DNA of 64,000 nt from Monodelphis domestica (GCF_027887165.1 NC_077231.1:193676334-193740333); one strand, 5' to 3'; counted from the stretch's first letter, positions 49,726 through 62,084 are shown. Notes: generated from the sequence alone by a model not told the origin. Made by a program: numbers and translations.

Positions 49726-50819
49726 GTGAAAATATGTTTCAAATTCCATGTAACGAACACATATTAGCTACATTGGCATCCCTAACCCTACGCATAGGCA
49801 AATAAGAAAATCTGTACAAAATGAGTACAATTTTATAAGTATTTTCTTTATTTTCCCTCAGGTGACTTTCACAGAATTATCAGCAGCTGAGACTGAATCA
49901 ATGAAGGGCAAAGAATGCATCTCAGCTGCTGACATGCCAAACTGCCTTATGTACAAATGCATGGACCCTCTCCACTATGCTCTCATCTACAGACTTTTGG
50001 GAAAGAGCTCCCTCTGAAATCAACAGGGACTCCTCAAATCTGTTCATCAACATGTTCTACCAATTTTATCCCCCGCTTCAAATTTGGAAACAATAAATAT
50101 TTCATTTTTGTAATATTTCCATCCTCTTACAGTAGCAGAAAGCAAAAGAATGGGGCCCTGAGCCTCCATGAGTGTACTAAATCCATACCTCAACACAGTG
50201 ATTGCCAGTTAAAGAGCAGTGTGCCTTTGTCAGAACAAAACTTACAATGTTCTCCGTTTTCTGGGATTCCCTTAATAACAAAAGCTCAGGAAAATAGGTG
50301 CAAGGGTTCATATTTATAAAGCTTTTCATTTATAACATCCCTATTCTTAATACTCTGAGAACCATCAGAGGATGGTTAGTTTTCCTATTTCAAGCAATTC
50401 TGGGATATTTTCCTTTCATTTTCTTTAGTGTTGCTCTGTAAATTTTGGTATAACACCTGAATCTCAGGAGCATTTTTAAAAGAGATTGCCCCTAAGAATA
50501 AGAGGGTAATTTATTCTGTGGCACGGATTTTATCCTAGGTTTCCATCAACCACCAACCAGCATCACCATTTAAAGAATCTTCAAATATAGTTGTTTTAAC
50601 ATACCCTGGGTAAGTAATGACAGAGAGAACAGAGAACATCAGCCACTGCCAGGATATGCTAGATATAAACCAGTGAGTTTGAGCTTCTGCTCAAGCTTTT
50701 GGAGCCTTCCTTTAAATGCTGTCCTAAAGAGGTCATTTAGACATTGAAAGAATTGCATTTGCTACTACAAAAGACTAAATAAGTCGTGAAGAGATATATG
50801 AAGCATATTTAGAAAATAT
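49726..50819. other. 1.1 kb of intron without a recognised feature
   Basis: The open frame of 120 codons on the plus strand (49957-50319) has no recognised homolog, lies antisense to IQUB and has no splice or promoter support. Confidence 0.4.
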
Positions 50820-50931
50820 TTTTATACAGACAAAATATCTCTCTGCTCCTTATACCTCCCAGGCTTGTTATTCTTTTTCCCCTTCCCACAGTTTCTTGGC
50901 CAGTCAAACTAACCTCCTTATTCCTCCCATG

Positions 50932-51721
50932 TGTAAAAGAGAATTCTTTACTCTATTATCTATCCTGAGTTAACACTAACTTAAGACCTCACTAGATTGT
51001 GAGGACAGGATTAACTCTTCTTTGTCTACCTTTTGATTGAATCAACACAAGCTTGAACTAGGTGGGGGAGCTCATAAACTTAGAAAATTCACACCCTACT
51101 TAGTACTAGATGAGAAGCCATCAAGATACTTGGAAGAGCTCAACCCCTTTTTTAACTCAGTCAGAAACGTGTAAGAGTTCACACCCTCAGAAACTGTTCA
51201 ATCAGGAAACTGTGAACCCTTTTGATGAGTATTTACCCCTCCAGAAGGTACGAACTGGTTCCCACAAACACTGCTCCCTGGGCAGTGCTAGACAATTTAG
51301 AATTTGTGATTGGCCCCTGTGAAGAGGGGCAGGGACAAGAAGCCACTATAAAAGGCCCTGAATTTCTAAGAAGGAGTTGGACTTCAAGAAGTCAGCCAGC
51401 TTCAAGAAGAAGGTCAGCTCAAGGAGAAAGCCTCAGGAGTCACCTTCAGCTCCTGAGTCACTGTCTTGACTTGCCTCTTGGAAGGAACTTTGGTGAGTGG
51501 ATAGCTGACTTTCCTTTCTTGTCTTCTAGAAAGAGTTTATTTCTGGTTGAAGGTCAACAAGTCCTGGCTGAGTAGGTTAATGTCTTCTCTACTCTTTTGG
51601 ATTTCTCTACTTTCACTCCTTCCACCTCTTTTGTAAATAAAAGCTATTAAAGGTTACTTGGACTTTGAGCAATAATACTTGGAATCATATATTTTAGTCA
51701 AACTTAATTTACATCCTTACA
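50932..51721 (+). mobile_element. Solo LTR (class I-like ERV), 790 bp
   Basis: Starts TGTAAAAG and ends CCTTACA, so the ends form a short inverted repeat (TGTAA/TTACA). It is flanked by the 4-bp duplication catg (50928-50931 and 51722-51725). Promoter-like signals follow each other in the right order: an inverted CCAAT (gattgg) near 51308, TATAAAAG at 51347-51354, and AATAAA at 51636-51641, 80 bases before the end. This is the best-preserved LTR in the window. Small frames inside it (51110-51575) are LTR sequence. No internal retroviral genes remain. Confidence 0.92.
51347..51354 (+). promoter_or_regulatory. LTR TATA box
   Basis: TATAAAAG, 39 bases downstream of an inverted CCAAT box and 282 bases upstream of the AATAAA, in the spacing usual for a retroviral LTR. 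It points opposite to IQUB. Whether it is used is unknown. Confidence 0.6.
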
Positions 51722-52224
51722 CATGGGATGTTCCATCCCATCTCTTCTACACCTTTGCCTGGAAGCATCTTGCCTCCTCACTTCTTCCTCTTAAAACGTA
51801 TAGTTTCCTTTGAAGTTTAGTATAAATCCTACCTCCTAGAAGGAGATCTGATCTAACTTTCCAGATCTAACTGCTAGAACTTCCCCAATCAAAGTCACCT
51901 GGTGTTTATTTTGTATATACTTATAAGTGGAAATGTCATCTCCCTTGAAAGAATGCTAATCCTTGGGGGCATCGACTGTTCCATTTTTATCTTCATACAC
52001 CAATTGCCTAGTCCAGTACCTGCCACATGTTTGATAAGTGGACTGTTTTCATTTAAATAATTATTTTCACTATTTACAGCCAGAAGTAGAAAAGTGCTGC
52101 CTTTTCAACTTTACAGACTTGTATTTGTGCAGCTCTTATATCTAAGTTCTATGTAGTTTGTAGGTGAAGTTACAAATATTATATTAACTATTTAAAAGTG
52201 AAACACATCAGGAAAAAAAAAAGG

Positions 52225-52385
52225 AAACATAGTCCAAAGTAAAGAACACCAGCTTGAGAACGTGGGTTCAAATCCATCTTACCTGTTTTCAAATGACTTA
52301 TTTGTGTTGTCACTATCCCAGGGCCTCAGTAAAATGAAAGGACTAGACTACATGGTTCCTTCTGTCCCTTTAGATTTTAGATCAG
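52225..52385 (+). mobile_element. THER1/MIR-type SINE
   Basis: Sense SINE: 'ttgagaacgtgggttcaaat', 'gggcctcagtaaaatgaaag' and 'gactagactacatggttcct'. Confidence 0.78.
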
Positions 52386-52599
52386 GGAGATTAGACTACA
52401 GATCTCCACCTACTTTTAACACCTACAAGCTCATTGTCCTTTATGACTCTGAAAGTTGTTTTTTTCCCCCATTCATTATTTATTCTCATGTCAATACCAA
52501 AAGACAGACATTCTTATTCACAAATTGCAGATAAATATAAGTACACAGGACTATGGCACAGAGGAAAGGAGAGGACAGGTTGTGATGTGTATTGCCATC

Positions 52600-53035
52600 C
52601 TTCCCTTCTTCTCAAGCCAAATGATCCTGCTCTCTCTTCCCAGCACATAGCTCCAGCTCCCATCCCACTGAGTTTGTGTTAGCTATATTCTGAGTCCAGA
52701 ACAGACCAGCCACCTCCTTGTCACCAGCTCCCAAGAGTAACTCAAGCACTTCTGGTGTTTCTGATGAAAGCCTTACCCAACCTCCCCAACTGCTAGTGCC
52801 CTTCCTCTCCAGCGACATTGTATTAACTACTTATTTACTTATGGTTTTTCTCTTTATGTTTATTCTATCTGTACTTATATTTATTCTATCTGTACATATA
52901 TTTTTTCAATCTCTACTTAATACATGAACTTGTCTCCCCATTTTCATGAAAGTTCCTCGAAAGTAAACAATTGTTTCATTCTCTGTATTGCCTGTATACA
53001 GGGCAGGCCTGTTGACTGACTGATCAATTGTCTTT
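52600..53035 (+). mobile_element. L2 LINE 3' end
   Basis: Sense L2: 'gatgaaagccttacccaacc', 'cccaactgctagtgcccttc', then the tail with 'gcctgttgactgactgat'. A 21-base unit is tandemly duplicated near 52858-52900. Confidence 0.78.
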
Positions 53036-53167
53036 AAATACAGTTTCCCAAGAAGATTTGGAAAGGGTACATTTAGAAAGTAATTAATTTCAACTTAAAT
53101 AAAGTTATCGGAAACAAGTGTCCCCAATCTGCCCTTCCACTTTTAACTGCACTCTAATATTTCCTAC

Positions 53168-53353
53168 CTCTTCAATGTTTTTCATCTTGAGATGAGCTGA
53201 TGCTTCATCTTTAGTCAGGAGAATACAGTTCCAAGGAGCCCATTCCTTTTCTTTTTCCCATCTAACAGTGACCAAGTCATAGAGATCATCCCAGGCACTG
53301 AGGGCTGACTGGGAAGCCCAAATGTTCTCAATCAAGTACTGGAGATCTTGGAG
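53168..53353 (-). CDS. IQUB: IQUB penultimate coding exon
   Basis: This exon is 186 bp, exactly 62 codons, and phase 0 at both ends. It begins at [15 protein letters not shown] after an acceptor preceded by 'cattcttag', and ends at MKNIEE before the donor gtagga. The protein segment contains the conserved stretch [13 protein letters not shown] and later [11 protein letters not shown], which I recognise from the C-terminal conserved region of IQUB. It carries no catalytic residues; the segment is Trp- and acid-rich and probably structural. The family role is axonemal (radial spoke RS1; related to Chlamydomonas FAP253 as I recall). The open frame continues about 50 bases past the donor into the intron, so a plain ORF call overshoots the true exon end. 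Because the exon is symmetric, skipping it would preserve the frame. Confidence 0.95.
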
Positions 53354-53644
53354 CTAAGAATGAAAGCAAATTTGAGAATCAATGGCTATGCATAATTCTA
53401 GTGATAAAATTGCTTTTCTAGCCTTTATGTTGCGTAAAACAGTTTGATTTTTTTTAATGTTTAACATATTTTAAAAATAATTAGAATTGCCCTGTAGTAC
53501 AAACTGCCCTTTGTCCTATTCCCACAGTCTTATCTGTTCAATGTTACACTCCTGCTTGTCCTTTTACCTAGGACAAGTAATTATTTCTGCCAGAAAATTA
53601 AGATAACAACAACAATAATAATGACTTACATTAACACGATTATT

Positions 53645-54245
53645 GATATATTTAAGATTTACAAAGTGCTTTATACATTCATGTGAGCCTAGAAACAACC
53701 CTAGGAAATTTGTACTACAGGCATTATTTGAAGAAGCAGAGGCTCAGAGGGTCCAAGTGGCTCTGCCAATGGTCATCCCATTCATAAATATCCAGGCTGT
53801 GACTGGAACCCAAGTCTCAATCTCAAGCCCAGCATCTTCTCTCTATATCACTCTAGAGCATGTAAGTGTACAGTTCTTACCTGAAAGGTGACCTGAATTT
53901 GCTTAACACTTGCTACTTTTCAAAGTTCTTTCCCATTCATTATTGTATCTTTTTTTAAACCCTTATCTTTTCTCTTAGAATCAATACTCTATATTGGTTT
54001 TACAGCAGAAGAGAAGGAAGGGCTAGGCATGGGAGTTAAGTGACTTGCCCAGGGTCCCACAGCAAGCAATTGTCTGAGGATAGATTTGTACCCAAGATCC
54101 CTCATCTCCAAACCTGCCCCCATTATTGTATCTTCACAGAAAACCAGAGGAAAGATATTGCTATTCCCAAACCGCAGATGAATTTAAGTAGCGCAATATT
54201 GTGTCTTGCCCAGAACTCCAGGCCCCAGGGATCCCCATCTTTCCT
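53645..54245 (-). mobile_element. Two adjacent MIR-type SINEs, the second split by a younger SINE
   Basis: First copy (about 53645-53880): 'tttacaaagtgctttataca' and 'agcagaggctcagagggtcc'. Second copy (about 53895-54245): 'tttcaaagttctttcccatt', then, after the SINE, 'cagaaaaccagaggaaagat' and 'gtcttgcccagaactccagg'. Confidence 0.78.
53952..54120 (-). mobile_element. tRNA-derived marsupial SINE with perfect target duplication
   Basis: Reverse SINE: tail 'ctctatattggttttacagc', core 'gtgacttgcccagggtccca'. It is flanked by cattattgtatctt (53938-53951 and 54121-54134, 14 bp perfect). Confidence 0.93.
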
Positions 54246-54459
54246 ATCACATTCTGTCTTGCTGAGAAAGGGCCAGTAGGCAGGATAATCATTGTGAGGC
54301 AAGTATCTAGATTAGTTTGAAAAATCTATAGCTAATCATTTTCTACTTAGCCTTCATAAATTACATATTTTTTTTCCATTTATATTATATATTTACTACG
54401 TTATTACTTTTTCTCTAACAACTTAAAATGAAATCATCCTCGTATCTTTGCACTTTTAG

Positions 54460-54632
54460 ATCTGCAAAGCATTTTATTTACAAGAAATCTAATGAGGTAG
54501 GGGGTATCATGCTCATTTTACAGATAAAAAAAAACTGGGTTACAGAGAGAGGCTAAGTCGTTTAGCCTGAGTCACATAGCATTCTTCCAGAATGGGGCCC
54601 AAAGTTCTATTCACTGTACCATAGGCCCCAGA
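54460..54632 (-). mobile_element. MIR-type SINE
   Basis: Reverse MIR: 'tctgcaaagcattttattta', 'atgctcattttacagataaa' and 'agttctattcactgtaccat'. Confidence 0.8.
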
Positions 54633-54654
54633 GGTAGGATCATGTGGACACCAC

Positions 54655-54915
54655 GTAGGAGATGGGCAACAGTGAATAGAGTGATGGGTCTGGAGTCAGG
54701 AAGATTTATCTTCATGAGTTCAAATCTGGCCTCAGACACTTACTAGCTGTGACCTGAGCCAGTCACTTAACCTTGTTGGCCTCAGTTTCCTCATCTATAA
54801 AATGAGCTGGAAAAGGAAATGGCAAACCCCTTCAGTGCCTTTGTCAAGAAAACCCCAAATAGGGTCACAAAGAGTGAGACAGGACTAAAACGACTGAATA
54901 AAAACAACACCCAGA
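54655..54915 (+). mobile_element. tRNA-derived SINE with RTE-like tail (Mar1-type)
   Basis: Core 'aatctggcctcagacactta', then 'cctcagtttcctcatctata' and the tail 'agggtcacaaagagtgagac' ending 'actgaataaaaacaaca'. Confidence 0.92.
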
Positions 54916-55184
54916 AGGTACTTTCTCTTGAAAACCTGACCAAAGTTCTGTCATATCCCTAAGAACCAAAGGCTCCTCTTTTCCACCTTGCCTTGTGTGC
55001 AATCATCTCTCTGGAGCCAAAGTCTGTTGCAATATGCCAGCATGACACCAGACTCTGTTCACCCTGACTTCCTCCATCAGGCACTCTGAGAAAAATAAAT
55101 GGTCCAGGTCACAAACACTGACCAAAATCCCCCAGCATTCTTCCAAAGATGTTGTGCTGACATAGCAGATGGACTTTGTTCCTG

Positions 55185-55325
55185 GTGAATCACAGAACCA
55201 GAGCCTCAGGGTTGGAAGGCTGAATCATCTAGACCAGGCAGCACCTGAATGACTCTTCTCTACAAAATCCCTAACAAGGGACCATCCAATCACTACCTGG
55301 AGGCCCACGATGACTCATCCAAAGG
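55185..55325 (-). mobile_element. L3/CR1 fragment
   Basis: Reverse L3: 'aatcacagaaccagagcctc', 'gggttggaaggctgaatcat' and 'gggaccatccaatcactac'. Confidence 0.65.
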
Positions 55326-55477
55326 GAGATAATTTAATCGTATCACCTTTCAGTGTGTTGAGGTATCTGTCTATAGAAACAAATGGAATAGTACTGACAC
55401 AAGTGCCCATGTCAAACATTCCTGGACAGTTTTCAACAATAGAAGCTGAAGCAATTATGGTGAATATATATCTGTTT

Positions 55478-55738
55478 TATGTTGTTTTTCCCTTGTTACA
55501 AACACGTCCAGTTCTACGTGGTCCCATTTGGGGTTTTCTTTGTAAAGAGACTGGAGCGGTTTGCCATTTCCTTTACCAGTTCATTTTATAGATGAGGAAA
55601 CTGAGGCAAAAAGGTTTGAGTGACTTGCCCAGAGTCACACAGGTAGTAAGTGTTGGAAGCTGGATTTGAATTTAGGAAGATAAGTCTTCTTGACTCCTGG
55701 TTTGGTGCCTATCCACGGTGCCACCTATCTGTCTCTGT
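55478..55738 (-). mobile_element. tRNA-derived SINE with RTE-like tail (Mar1-type)
   Basis: Reverse SINE: 'cccatttggggttttctttg', 'ttgccatttcctttaccagt', 'gatgaggaaactgaggcaaa' and 'gtgccacctatctg'. Confidence 0.9.
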
Positions 55739-55739
55739 T

Positions 55740-57060
55740 TTATATCTCACTTAAAATCACAGGGCTGTGGAACACATATATCTGTAACATCTACTATGGA
55801 ATACATCCTGTCAGCATATACAAAGGCTTTTTCCTATATTTTATGTTTTTCAATAAAAATTTTATATTCTTTGAACCTTTCAGCCAATTTGTGATTATAA
55901 AGATGTAATTTACTTGCAAATAATTATTCTCAAAAGTTCATCTGCTTGAATTTCATATTTTCCTCAAGGATACCTTTAACACATGTGTTATCTATCTATG
56001 TTAACTATCATAAAATTAGTTCTAGTGAGATAACATTCCATAACCTGACTTGGAGGAATGAGACTATTCTAATATCTCAAAGAACAAAGACAAGGCAATC
56101 AAATAACATTCAAATATCAAACACTTAAAGTTGGTAGGAAATTAACCTGATGTCTCTTAAAGTCCTACAATTACTATCCAAGATCCAAGTTATTCCCTTA
56201 CACATTATAAGATCTTCAAAATTCTCTAGGAAAGAAAATCTTTATTTCAAAACTAATACTGAAATTTGAAAAGAAAATTAGACAAGCATCTTCTCAGAAC
56301 AGAAAGGCTTACTAATAGTAAAAATATCAACAAAAAATGATCATTTGCTTTGATATGTCTCTTTCAAAAACTTTATTCTTTCTTCACCATAATATGGGAC
56401 ACAATTCCATATCTATTGTTTTTGTCTTAATTAAAGGCTTTCATTCTGCCTGTGCTTAATTATATTTTTAATCTCTTCTCCACTGTCTTTGAGTTTTTTG
56501 TTATTTTTTATTGTCCTTAATTTTTAAAATGAGGAATAAGAACACTTTCTATTTCTTCTAAAATTGTTCTTTATAGCTGTAAAATTATTTCTCAATAGGC
56601 TCTGTAGAAAAAAATTATATAGATTATATATATAGATGTATATATGGGGGTTATCCCCCTCCCCATGAATGACTTGGATGCCCCAGTCCATAACCTCTAA
56701 TCTGGATTACCTGGATCCTACTAAGTCATGCAAGAATCTAAAAAGTACAATAAAAACAATGATTGTCAATATGAAAGGTATTACCAAGATTTTAAATTAA
56801 TCAATCACTTACTCATTGACTCTTTATACTCCCTTTCATTTCACCTTTTTAATAGTTAAGATGCATTGATAATTAAAATTTAAATATATTTCAATTTCTT
56901 TTTATGATTTTTATCTGCCTGATAATAAACATTTTCAAACAAATTAATGAAAATACAATTTTGTATTTCACTTCTCAAGGCCTATCAATACAAATATAGA
57001 ACTCAGACAATCAATTTATGACACATAAGGAACATGGGGAGAAAACTTAAACCATTATTT
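55740..57060. other. Intron DNA without a recognised feature
   Basis: 1.3 kb, very AT-rich, unique-looking. Small frames only. Confidence 0.45.
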
Positions 57061-57064
57061 ATTT

Positions 57065-57255
57065 CAAAAATCTTTGGACAAAATAAGAGAAATTTAAGAC
57101 CTGAGTCCAAATCTTGTCTCCAACAGTTAACAGCTATGTAACTCTGAGTAAGTCACTTATCCCCACTCTGCCTCAGTTTCCACATTTGTAAAACAAGGTT
57201 AACCCACTAATTTCTAAATTTCTTCTAGCTTCTAACCTATGGTTATACGATCTCT
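57065..57255 (+). mobile_element. THER1/MIR-type SINE
   Basis: Sense SINE: 'ctgagtccaaatcttgtctc', 'ctctgagtaagtcacttatc', 'cctcagtttccacatttgta', 'tttcttctagcttctaacct'. Confidence 0.85.
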
Positions 57256-59734
57256 TTTGAGATCACTTCAAAACAATCACAAAATTAACCCCAAAAAATC
57301 ACTTTTTAAAACCTGTGTCTACCACCTGCTGTAATATTTCAGTAACATAATAGTTATATTAAATGCAACCTATACACTCTGGTTATTACTAAAAACCAGG
57401 AGGCATATTACCAGAGCAGTGAATATGGTGAAAAATCTAATAACTGCATCCAAGTTTAATCTACTATGCATTTTTAATCATTCTCAATCAATTCTCATCT
57501 TTCTAGTTAGTTGCATTAATCTGTCAAAATATAGAAACTGAGTTGAATTGTTACATATACATTTTAAAATAAAAGCGCTCATTTTTTTTAATGTCAAAAT
57601 GGAAGTTGCTAAGATCTGCTATGTGATGAAAAGAAATAATTTCAGAATAGAAAAAGTTTCAAGAGGTAGCCTACAAAAATGCAGACTATTAGAAATTATT
57701 ACAATACTAGAGTTACTATTTCCTGCGGTTGGACCCACTATCAGGGATAATGGTGCCTTACAAATAATCCAAGTAGGCTGGTCCATGATGAAATACCTTC
57801 TCTGGGCAGAAATTTTTTCCTTCATGTTTTATTGTTATTTTAACCAATGGCACATTTGCAGCTGATAGGTAATAAATATGATTTTTGCAAATGAATTTTA
57901 CCATTATATATGAAAGTTGTACTACACAAATTATACTTGGATGGAATAAAACAACTAGGAAACATCTTTGCCTCTAAATTGATCTTGCCTATTACAAAGC
58001 TAAAGGGCTGTGTGAAATAATTTCAAACTAATATCAAAATACTTATTCTATCCTCATTTCTGTGTTTTCCCCCATTTCTTCTGAAGCGTCAAAATAAGTA
58101 GTTTGTTTCTCATTTTGTGATGGAAAAAATAATCAGATAAATTAAATCTTTTCATGATGAAAACTGTATTCATGTAAAATATGCTAATACTCCACTGGAA
58201 CACTAATGAACATCTTTATAGAGTATACCTACCAGTTAGCTACATAAGGTAACCCTTTGGAATTAACTTTCTCCAATGTGCTCCACACAAAAACAAACAG
58301 ATTGTCTGAAGAGATGAGGAAAGCTTTTGGTAGTAGGTTGGAGATTGGACCATATACATTTAAAAGTCCTTCTAACACTAATATACTATGATCTTGGTAA
58401 ACAGCGGTCTCAGAACTTGGGCACATATATAGCCATAAGGAAAAATGAATAGGGAGAATACAAAGAAATACAAAAAGTTATGTGAAGTATACAAAGGAAA
58501 GAAGGCAGAACAAAAAAAAATAGCATAGACTATGGTGACACTGATATGAATGATAATTTTAAAAAGCAGTAAAACTCAGATAAAAAACAATGAATAGTTT
58601 GGGTATTAATTTAATAAACTTAAGGCACATACTTTAGTTTTTCCATTTTAACAAATACTGCACTAGATTACATTTCTACAAGGAATTCTATTGGGCTGTT
58701 TTGACTTGTAGGAGTTTATTTGTTGGAGTGGTATCTACTGGGCCAAACCAAACTTTATCAATAACAAAATATTCAATTAAAAAAGAAACTTAGTAATATT
58801 AAAATTAAAAATCCAAAATTTTCTTTAAACCTGGAAGGACTTTTACATACTTTTGACTTGTGCTTTTTTGAGGACCTCTACTCCTAAGGTTCTTTTCCCT
58901 TAGATCTCATCGTGGGGTGATGGAAATCTTAGGTTATAGAAGGTTCTGACAGTACACTCAGATTTTAAAAGGTTCCACCAAGATGGAAAACCTTCATGTG
59001 TGAGCCAATTAATGAAGTATCTGTGCATTACCTGAACACAAACCTAGCTAACTGTGAAGAGGCTTATCCCTAGAAAGGTGGCTGTCAGATAATGAATCTT
59101 TCTTAATCACAGCAATTTGTGAAAAATATTATTACAGTATAGAGAAGCTGTGGTCTCTGTTTGTGAAAGAAAAAGTTACATTAAGGAAATTAGAGTTCTT
59201 TTAAAGTACTAAGTTAAGTTAAGAAGTATTTTCTAGTACCTATAATTTTTTTTCTATTTAAAAGAATTTCCATTCTTTTCCATTCAGTATTAAATGAAAT
59301 TGATTACTTTTCGTTGCAATTTTAAAATACAGAGCACCTCATTTTGTCCAAGTAGTTCTATATGCACAGATTTCACTAATGTAGTCAATGTTACATTAGA
59401 ATTGACTTCTATTAGTTAATTGTTGTTATTGAGTCATCAAGTTTAAATTCCAAAAAAGTCATTTGAGGACTTCTCTGATCCTCTAAGCATGCATTAGTGT
59501 CAGGAATGTAAAATTTGAAAAATCTACAGGGAAATTATGCAAACACCAAAATTTCAAGAATCATATATATACATATATATGTATGTATGTATAGATATGA
59601 GGGGTAAAAGCTAGAATTATATTTATATAGTCCTCAAATATCACTGACATTCTTACAGATCTAGAAGAATAATTCTTGTAAAAGTTAGCACAATGATGCA
59701 AGTCACTGTCTAGAAAAAATCTAGAGGGATACTT
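57256..59734. other. 2.5 kb of intron without a recognised feature
   Basis: AT-rich DNA with no confident repeat and no supported exon. An 105-codon plus-strand frame (57548-57865) is opposite to IQUB and lacks any recognised homolog. A short (AT)n/(GTAT)n run lies at 59564-59600. Confidence 0.45.
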
Positions 59735-59820
59735 CTCTTTTTTTGTATTTCTAGCACTTAACATAGTCCCTGGCACAAAGAAGATGTCTAATATATGTTT
59801 GTTGATTAATTTAATGATTG
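59735..59820 (+). mobile_element. L2 LINE 3' terminus
   Basis: 'ttttgtatttctagcactta', 'atagtccctggcacaaagaa' and 'tatgtttgttgattaat'. Confidence 0.75.
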
Positions 59821-60224
59821 ATTGCTACCAATAGGAATTAATTAGAGAAAATATATATATATAAACTATGAAGCTAGTAGTATGTTGAAATGTAACCTGA
59901 ATTTCATGAAAGGTAAATCCTATTCTTTTAAGACATGCATAAATTTTAAATTATCCAAGAGTGCTACTGAATACATTTTATGAGAAACAATAAACTTCTA
60001 AAGTAAAAAATCCATAATTTTTAAAAGGAAATTATAAATTTCCTAAATTTCCTACAGTTGTTGCAGAAAGATGAATTTTCAGTTTACATTTAGTTTGTTT
60101 CTAGAATTAGTCTATCACATTATGATACTGCATTGAACAAAATACATAAATTTATATCTGAATATGCTTAAAGTTCTTAAAGATAATCATACATACATAT
60201 ATACATAGTATCAATCATTTCAGT
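59821..60224. other. Intron DNA without a recognised feature
   Basis: AT-rich, unique-looking. I see no exon. Confidence 0.4.
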
Positions 60225-60345
60225 CCATTCCTTCCTTCCTTAGGATGCAAAAACATAAGATCCTTGAAGGTAGGGAGCATCTCTTTTCTACACTTCATAT
60301 CTCCTCCTATCATGGCATAGGAGTGTTACACATACAGTGGAAAAT
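60225..60345 (+). mobile_element. L2 LINE 3' terminus, degraded
   Basis: 'taagatccttgaaggtaggg' followed by 'cacttcatatctcctcc' and 'catggcatagga'. Weak. Confidence 0.5.
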
Positions 60346-60549
60346 GTTTATTGATGTTGCTCTCATTGGGTTCTTGGGAATGGAGGCCAGAAAACTGTTA
60401 GTTTAAAAGGGAAAAAAACCCACCCTCTTCTGCTATGACAATCTATTTTTTGATCTACAGATATGCTTATAATGTTCACTACTTTGGAAACTGTTATTTC
60501 CATTTCAAGAATATAGTCCTGCAAAGTAAATCATGTTATGTGCTCTTTG

Positions 60550-61440
60550 AATAGACAATCACAGAAAGACACAATCTCAGAGCAGGAAGGGACCTGAATA
60601 CCTATATCACCTCTCCCAGGAGCTTATCCCTCAATCCATGCAGGACAGCCAAGCAGTGAGAAGACTTAACACCACCGAGGGCACAACCCTCTTGGACACC
60701 CTTTGTAATCTTCCTCAAAGAACCAAAAGCCATCTAAGCTGCTTCACTGCTCACACCCCTTGGATGAGATAGAAGTCACCAATTCTCCTCCTTCTGGCAA
60801 TATGGAGGCTTTATTTTGTGGACTTACTGTAAGCCCTGCAAAGCCCTGGCAATGTCATCTGACCTACTGATATTGCCCGAGGACCACTGGGCCTTACCCC
60901 AAGACTTCACCCTTAGAACCACGAAACCTGGCAACCCTACAGCCGAACATCCTTTTCTGTGTTGTTTCTTTCAGCTACAGCTCTTTGAGCTCTGAGAATA
61001 GGGACTTTTCTTTTTTCAGGCTTTTTCTGTGTATTACCAGCATTTAGCAGTGTATTATATTATAGATGCTTTAATTCATTAGTTAACTTGTCTAGCCTCT
61101 GCTAATAGGGAAGCCACTACTTTGCAAAGAACTCCACTTTTCTCTGGAATATCTCCAATTGTTAAGAAGTGCTTTCCTTATATCAAGCCTAAATCTGTCT
61201 CTTACCAATTCCCATCCACTTCTCCTTCTGTCTTCTGGTGCTTATGAGGACATTCTTCCACACGACAGCCATATACATTCCTTGGAAGTCTTTTTTCCTC
61301 ACTAAATACCCAGCCCATATGTGGGGTGTTTTCTCCTCCTTTCACTATCCTGATCACCCTATTCTAGACACATTCTCTCTTGTTTACATCATTGCTAAAA
61401 TAAGATGCTAAACCTAATCAGAGCACTCCAGACATGGTAA
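60550..61440 (-). mobile_element. L3/CR1 LINE pieces
   Basis: Right part (about 61080-61440): 'ttaagaagtgctttccttat', 'atcaagcctaaatctgtctc', 'gaggacattcttccacacga'. Left part (about 60550-60640): 'acaatctcagagcaggaagg'. The middle is not recognised. Confidence 0.62.
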
Positions 61441-62084
61441 AGTAGAATAAATAATTCACACCCTTGCTCTGAACATGGAGCTCACAATGGTGCAGACAAA
61501 GGAAGTATTTGCTTCTTTGGCCTGCTCTCTCTCTCACTTAACTTTCCAGCAATATAATTCCTTCCTCACTCTATTTGTGAATTTGATTTTTAGAACCTAC
61601 TTTAAGTGATGGATTTATCTAGTAACTAGACTAAAACTCTCACTCCTATCAGGTGTCCTTGGTGACTATTAGGATCTGTTGTTGAAATGTCTAACTAGAA
61701 ATTAGCTGTCTAAGCTTAGAATTTTATGGGATCATGGTCTCCTCAAGAGCTATTTTTCATCTTTATGTCACCAGAGCCATGCCTGGCATGAAGTAAATGT
61801 TTAGAATGATTTGGACAGATAATAAAGATAAGCAGGGACTGAATCTGAAAACTTGACCTTATTAGCCCTCTCCACTAACAAACAACTGAGCTCCCTGTAT
61901 CTCATGCTGAAGAGTAAATAAAACACAAAACAAGGTTTCCTGTTGTACGTTTTTAGGCATAGATATCTGTAAATCTCCATCTCAGCACATAAAATAGATC
62001 TTGTAGGAACACAATAGTTATCTTAAAGTATTTCATGCAAGGTTATCATATGAAAGGAGAAAGAGAGAATCCATTCATTCACTG
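61441..62084. other. Mostly unrecognised intron DNA
   Basis: A short L2-tail-like piece lies near 61735-61810 ('gagccatgcctggcatgaag'). Otherwise unique-looking. Confidence 0.4.

Larger units (their letters stand above)
50820..52050 (+). mobile_element. L2 LINE 3' region, split by a solo LTR
   Basis: Left piece 'cagtcaaactaacctcctta' (50911); right piece 'ctacacctttgcctggaagc' with the tail 'cctagtccagtacctgcc'. Removing the LTR and one catg copy restores 'cctcccatg' to 'ggatgttcc'. Confidence 0.75.

Noticed and set aside
49957..50319. 120-codon plus-strand frame inside the IQUB intron as a nested gene
   Set aside because: No homolog recognised, no promoter or splice evidence, and low-complexity features typical of chance frames.
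51110..51575. Frames of 70 and 117 codons as retroviral genes
   Set aside because: They lie wholly within the LTR and overlap its TATA box. No gag, pol or env similarity is visible.
53105..53335. Single 76-codon gene starting at an internal Met
   Set aside because: The frame crosses the splice donor at 53168 into the intron and starts inside the IQUB exon; the true exon is 53168-53353.
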